From contig NC_087393.1 in the NCBI RefSeq assembly GCF_963675165.1, forward strand, positions 1,617,502-1,681,501: a DNA stretch of 64,000 nucleotides, given 5' to 3'. The DNA is from Halichondria panicea. Its lineage: Eukaryota > Porifera > Demospongiae > Suberitida > Halichondriidae. Shown here piece by piece: positions 57,246 through 64,000 of the stretch. The position numbers and the translations under genes are program-made. Position 1 is the stretch's first letter. Every line of letters starts with the position of its first letter. The notes under the pieces were generated by a model. That model did no database searches. It was not told the DNA's origin and saw nothing but the letters and a program-made list of their open reading frames with translations.

Positions 57246-58414
57246 GTGGACTTAGGCTAAGTCTTAGCCTTGATTCCATACACTCTAAGTAATCGAGGCT
57301 ACTTAAGTACCTCGATTACCAGGCCGCACTAGCTAGTGGGATGGATAGCCTCGAATCCTTGATTATACAGCCACAGTAATGGCGATCCCATGCAACGTGC
57401 TACTGTTGCATTTATGTGCGTACATAATTCGTGTGCCCATATCACGCCATATCTAGATGGATTTGATGTGTTTGAGGTTGATACAGACAACAAAGCAAAT
57501 AGGCCTGTTTTTCGTGGTAACAATGGAGTTGCTTTAGCGTCTGCTTTCAACTATTATCTCAAGTACTACTGCTATTGCTCTGTTAGTTGGGGTCTCAACG
57601 GTACAGGGGACCAGTTAAAGTTGCCCAGCACACTACCACTACCTAGCAAGGGGAAAAGAGTCATATTCCCCAACGGATACAGGTGAATGCAGTACTTTGC
57701 TTTGTGAGTTGCTCATTGTCCCTCATGCATTGCAGATACTACCAGAATGTGTGTACAGTGTCGTACTCGATGGCCTGGTGGGACTGGAACAGATGGGAGA
57801 GGGAGATAGACTGGATGGCCATGAACGGACTCAACCTTATCCTCTCGTTTACTGGACAAGAGGTGGCCTGGTATTTCTCATACACTCTTATTGGCTTAAC
57901 TGACGAAGAACTTGACCAGTACTTCTCTGGACCAGCTTTTCTTGCATGGCAACGTATGGGCAATATTCGTGGATGGGCTGGACCTCTGGATAAGGGGTGG
58001 ATATATGTGCAATACTATTTGCAAAAGACTATTTTTGAACAGACTCGAACATTTGGTATGATTAATGTTTTCCCTGGGTTTTCTGGTCATGTGCCCAAAG
58101 GTCTCTTAAGATTATATCCTGATTCTAACTTCACTCGAGCCACACAGTGGGGTCATTTTGGAACAGAATATTCAGAGGACTATCTTCTTGAGTTGCACAA
58201 ACCTACTACAGGCTGCTCATATTTTATTTTGGTGGAACTGATCATGTTTACAACGCTGACACTTACAATGAAATGCAACCTTCCAGCACTGACTTGAATT
58301 TCCTCAAAGAATCGAATGCAGCAATCTACAATGCTATGAAAAGTGTAGACCCTAATGCTACGTTCTTGATGCAAGGGTGGCTATTTAGAAATGAAGCAGG
58401 TATGTCAATTATAA

Positions 58415-58925
58415 CCTTGTGTGCGCATGTGCAGTGAGGTATAAGGACCTAATACGGTTGTGTGTGTGCGTGTATGTGTCTGTCAATGCAGTTGTTCAAT
58501 GCTTAATGAAGTTCAAGCAAGAGTTTTATAGGCTTCTAGTCACAGATTGCAATTTGTTTTGTTCTCGAGTTAGATTGGTTTGCCATTCTTACAGTAGCCT
58601 TTTCAGAACAGTGCGTATATATAGCAAAACTTGTCCATGGAGTGTTGCTACTCTACTTAGTAGTTATAGCTCTGCACTTAGACCTCTATAGCTGCAATAG
58701 TGAGAAAAGAGCTGCAAAGCTGCACTTAGCTGTTTCATTCTGCAGCCATTAATTTTATGAACTTTTAACTTTTTGGTAACAACCATGGTCAATCATTTCC
58801 CACTTTTTGCACCAATGTAGTAAGTATAGCTAATTGGTACCTCCACGAGGCATCCATGGTCAATTATTTCCGCACCAATGTAGTACGCATATAGCTTTGG
58901 AGGTATCAGCACCCGCAGTGCTTTC
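58415..58925. mobile_element. Hairpin-ended interspersed repeat in NAGLU-3 intron 2
   Basis: Nearly identical to 32099-32610 and at the same intron position, so inherited through the segmental duplication. Confidence 0.65.
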
Positions 58926-61681
58926 ATTATAATATATCTTTTACAGGTTTTTGGACGAATGAAAGAATCAAGGCCTACCTATCAGGAGTGCCCAATGACG
59001 ATATGATCATTCTGGACCTCAGCAGCGAACAAGTTCCTATTTGGTCAAAGACAGAGTCCTTTTTCGGTAAACCATTCATTTGGTGTATGCTCCACAACTA
59101 TGGTGGCATTAGAGGTATTTATGGCAACCTGACGACTATCGGCAATGATCCTATTGATGCTCGACTCGCGAATGGTAGCACTATGGTCGGTGTTGGAATG
59201 ACCCCTGAAGCTATAGAGCACAACCCCATCATGTATGGTTTAATGGTGAGTACATGACAATCTATGCCTCGCGTAGCTGCACAAGGTAAACCCATTGTAA
59301 AGCTGTCTGTGTAGGTGTGTGTATTTCAGCTGTAACTGTAACTGCTCAACGGTTGTAATGCGAGTACATTTAACAGCTGGCTTCTAGTGACGTTTTCTTG
59401 GATTTGGACTCGTGGATTTGCTAAGTAAAGCTTCGTTCTTGATTTATGGCTTCTTCAGAATCGTGTGTAGCATCATCTGCTCGCATAACATTTCTATTCA
59501 ACTTATTAGTTACTTGCACTAAAGCGCTTAGCCTAGCTATTTGTCAGAAAAGAGCTGTACTTGCCAGAAGCATCAGCCATTGTGAACTTTAACCTTTTCA
59601 GATCCACCCCTTTTATTATTTTGTTGTCACAGGAAATGCACATAATACTAAACATAGACCAGAGGAGGCACGGTCAAAAAGTCACGTGGGCTTATAGGCT
59701 TATCATTTACTTGTGAAACTGAGTTCACCCTTGCATGCACCTTTGGATTTATACACCACCACTCTTAAAACAGAACCTATTGCGCCCCAGAACCCGCTTG
59801 AGAGAAGAGATTCAATGCCTTTTATTGCATTCTTTGATATACCACGTACAAAGATATGGAAAATTAGCCTTCTGTCGCTAGTTTATACATTTTTAATGTA
59901 CTGGTTTGCTGCACTGGGTAGATCTACGTAGCAAGTTTTCCAAGCAGACAAATAAACAAATAAAAAGCGTTAGCTGTTAGATGAAAAAATACGGTGCAAT
60001 CGTCAATAACGCAAGACAAAACTGTTTAATTTCTTCATTAAAAGTGACCCTCATTGCTGACCCTGTTTAACGTACTCCTCTGATCATAGATACTATCAAG
60101 ACGAGTGCATGAATGATACAGTATGATTTATTCTAAAGATATTCATGTTCTAGTAATGACTGCCATTTCACCTGTGCAGGGAGAGATGAGCTGGAGGAGC
60201 GAAAAGGTGGAGGCGGTTATGCCCTGGGTGGAGGACTACACCAGGAGACGCTACGGGACCATGACAGACAACATACGCAATGCATGGACACTACTCTTAA
60301 ATGGAGCCTACCAATTCCATTGGTCCTGGCAAATCAAATCACTACTTGTTCGCCACCCTAAATTTAACATGGCTTTTGACAAGCGATTCGCAATTTTTAA
60401 TATAGCCACAGCTTGGAGCTACCTGGTTACAGACACTGTGAACGGTAACGCTGACCCAAAAGTTGGACCTCTGCTGTACGACATTGTTGATATTGGTCGA
60501 CAAGTGATTGTCAATACGTTTGCTGATGTCTACACACTTTACACAAGTGCTCACTCTTCATACATGATCAAGAAGGACAGTAATGTCTACACTGCAATGA
60601 AAGACCTCGCAAAGTCATGGACGACAATGTTCGAAGATTTAGATATGCTTCTCGGCTCTAATGCTAACTTCTTACTCGGTACTTGGATCGATGACGCTCG
60701 TACGTCAGCCCAGCCAGGATCCTCCTCATCTGCTGTGGACAAGATTGAATATAATGCTCGGAACCAAATCACAATGTGGGGACCCAACGAGAACATTGAG
60801 GATTACGCTGCTAAGGAGTGGTCAGGCTTAGTGAGCAGCTACTATGCACAGCGATGGAAGCTCTTTATAAACACGATTGATGAATCGATTATGAACGATA
60901 AGGCTTTCAACAAAACTGCTTACGAGAGCATGTTGTTTACTCTCAAGAAGAACTGGGGGGAAAAGATTGAAGCATACCCCACCACCCCTACCGGAGATAC
61001 AATAGAATTGTCTAATAAACTAATGCAAAAGTACTATCACAATATGGACTATGTAAATGCAAAGTATATGTCGAAAATGGATGCCGATATACCGAGTGAC
61101 GATCTTTACGGGGGTGCTGTGAACTTGTGGGCTAATACCACTGAACAGTACGTGGTGTTGTGTGAGATGAATCCCAGCTGTGTGGGTTTCAGTTTCAGTT
61201 ACGTCAACAAGAATCCCAAGATGGTGTCCTTCAAGACCAAAGTCAGTGGAATCACCCTTGAAAAGGGACGCATGCTCTATGTGAAGCACTAACCATTAAA
61301 CGTACTAGACTTAATACATTTTTTTGTATGTATATGTAGGGGTACATATATACTTGACTGTTAGTGTATGTGTTGCGCACCAGAAACTATACATTTTACT
61401 TGACTTCCTAACCCTAGATTGAGTATGTACATGGATTGATTTTATTGTACGGGTATAGCTATAATTATATGGATATAGTCTGTTGTGATGATGAAATATT
61501 TTTAATCTGTCACAACAGTTAAGATTTGTCATGACTTGTGAAATACAAAACAGGGGGGTGCACTAATTCAAGAGCTTGATAAATACGAAGCTAATTAACT
61601 CAACAAATTGAAAAACTGTTCTATAAGTTAATAAATAAATACGAAGCCAATTACATATAACTGAAAAAACTGTTCTATAAG

Positions 61682-63880
<2,199 letters not shown>

Positions 63881-64000
63881 CTACACAATAGACAAACAAG
63901 TTGAACTGAATTTAAGACGATGTTTGAATCAAAAAGCCACTCAAATGTTTACTGCTCAAATGTATGCTGCATGTGTATGCGTGCATTATACTTAGGGGGG
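63881..64000. other. ABCC-2 intron running off the window
   Basis: Homologous to the ABCC-1 intron after 44488. The window ends in a short G run. Confidence 0.6.

Larger units (their letters stand above)
53259..57455. mobile_element. 4.2 kb insertion in NAGLU-3 exon 1 with 8-bp target duplication
   Basis: The exon sequence stops after GATGGATT (53251-53258) and restarts with GATGGATT (57456-57463); copies 1 and 2 contain the word once. No terminal inverted repeat is visible at these borders. The insert holds a PHD-like exon set, a degenerate 15-bp tandem array, a 1.3 kb minisatellite and a short fold-back. The left end has a few reverse-oriented units (tgttgcacctgttgcag, 53319-53335) of the minisatellite seen on the right. 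Confidence 0.75.
53103..61292 (+). pseudogene. NAGLU: NAGLU copy 3, disrupted
   Basis: Exon 1 starts at 53103 without the initiator and first signal-peptide codons, gains one base (ccctgTtagc) and is split: 53103-53258 and 57464-57682, with a 4.2 kb insertion between. Exon 2 (57736-58399) lacks 25 bp near 58191 relative to copy 2, breaking the frame. Exons 3 (58947-59245) and 4 (60180-61292) are open and nearly identical to copy 2, including the second catalytic Glu. Introns are also near-identical to copy 2, so the duplication is recent. At least three independent lesions make it a pseudogene as a whole, though exons 3-4 alone would look intact to a gene finder. Confidence 0.92.

Overview
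The window is animal nuclear DNA. Genes carry many short introns with GT/AG borders, and the genes I recognise are metazoan families: a protein kinase fused to Kelch repeats, a DXO/Dom3Z RNA-decapping enzyme, a P-loop GTPase with a C-terminal Death domain, lysosomal alpha-N-acetylglucosaminidase (NAGLU, GH89) and a long ABCC/MRP transporter. The domain combinations, the AT-rich spacers, the abundance of TGCATGCA and TACATGTA words and the many small terminal-inverted-repeat (TIR) elements suggest an early-branching metazoan, most likely a demosponge; that placement is inference. Exon borders below were drawn by hand from reading frame, GT/AG sites and splice phase.

Layout, left to right. 1-2291 (-): kinase-coiled coil-Kelch gene running off the left edge. 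3318-7996 (-): complete seven-exon DXO gene. 8343-about 16951 (+): a tentative small gene of unknown function with one internally duplicated exon, embedded in tandemly duplicated and transposon-rich DNA. 16952-20540: mostly mobile-element DNA, including two TA-flanked MITEs and a piggyBac-like TTAA-flanked element. 20541-23577 (+): GTPase-Death domain gene with a large fold-back element in its intron. 24058-26795 (-): a dead chimeric duplicate made of the NAGLU 3' end plus DXO exons 1-2. 27383-30798 (-) and 30948-34979 (+): two intact NAGLU genes, head to head, 149 bp apart. 35059-42700: a run of young insertions, ending in a 5.3 kb palindromic element whose arms are filled with a 9-bp satellite. 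42769-52811 (-): complete 28-exon ABCC gene. 53103-61292 (+): a third NAGLU copy, broken by a 4.2 kb insertion with an 8-bp target duplication, a +1 insertion and a 25-bp deletion. 61682-63880 (-): the 3' exons of a second ABCC gene running off the right edge.

The right half is a tandem segmental duplication. Unit A is NAGLU-2 followed by the ABCC 3' end; unit B is NAGLU-3 pseudogene followed by ABCC-2. Comparing the units gives empty target sites for several insertions (35059-35684, 35774-36287 and 37397-42700 in A; 62456-62866 in B), so these elements can be bounded to the base and dated after the duplication. The most unusual object is the 37397-42700 element: near-identical termini of well over 80 bp, an 8-bp target duplication, an intact empty site in the sister unit, and about 2.8 kb (left) and 2.3 kb (right) of oppositely oriented 9-bp satellite meeting at a pivot near 40270.

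The long overlapping open frames at 37.4-42.7 kb and 55.7-57.1 kb come from stop-free satellite units and are not annotated as genes. NAGLU acts in lysosomal heparan sulfate degradation, DXO in 5'-end RNA quality control, and ABCC in export of organic anions and conjugates; I see no evidence that the neighbouring genes form one pathway.
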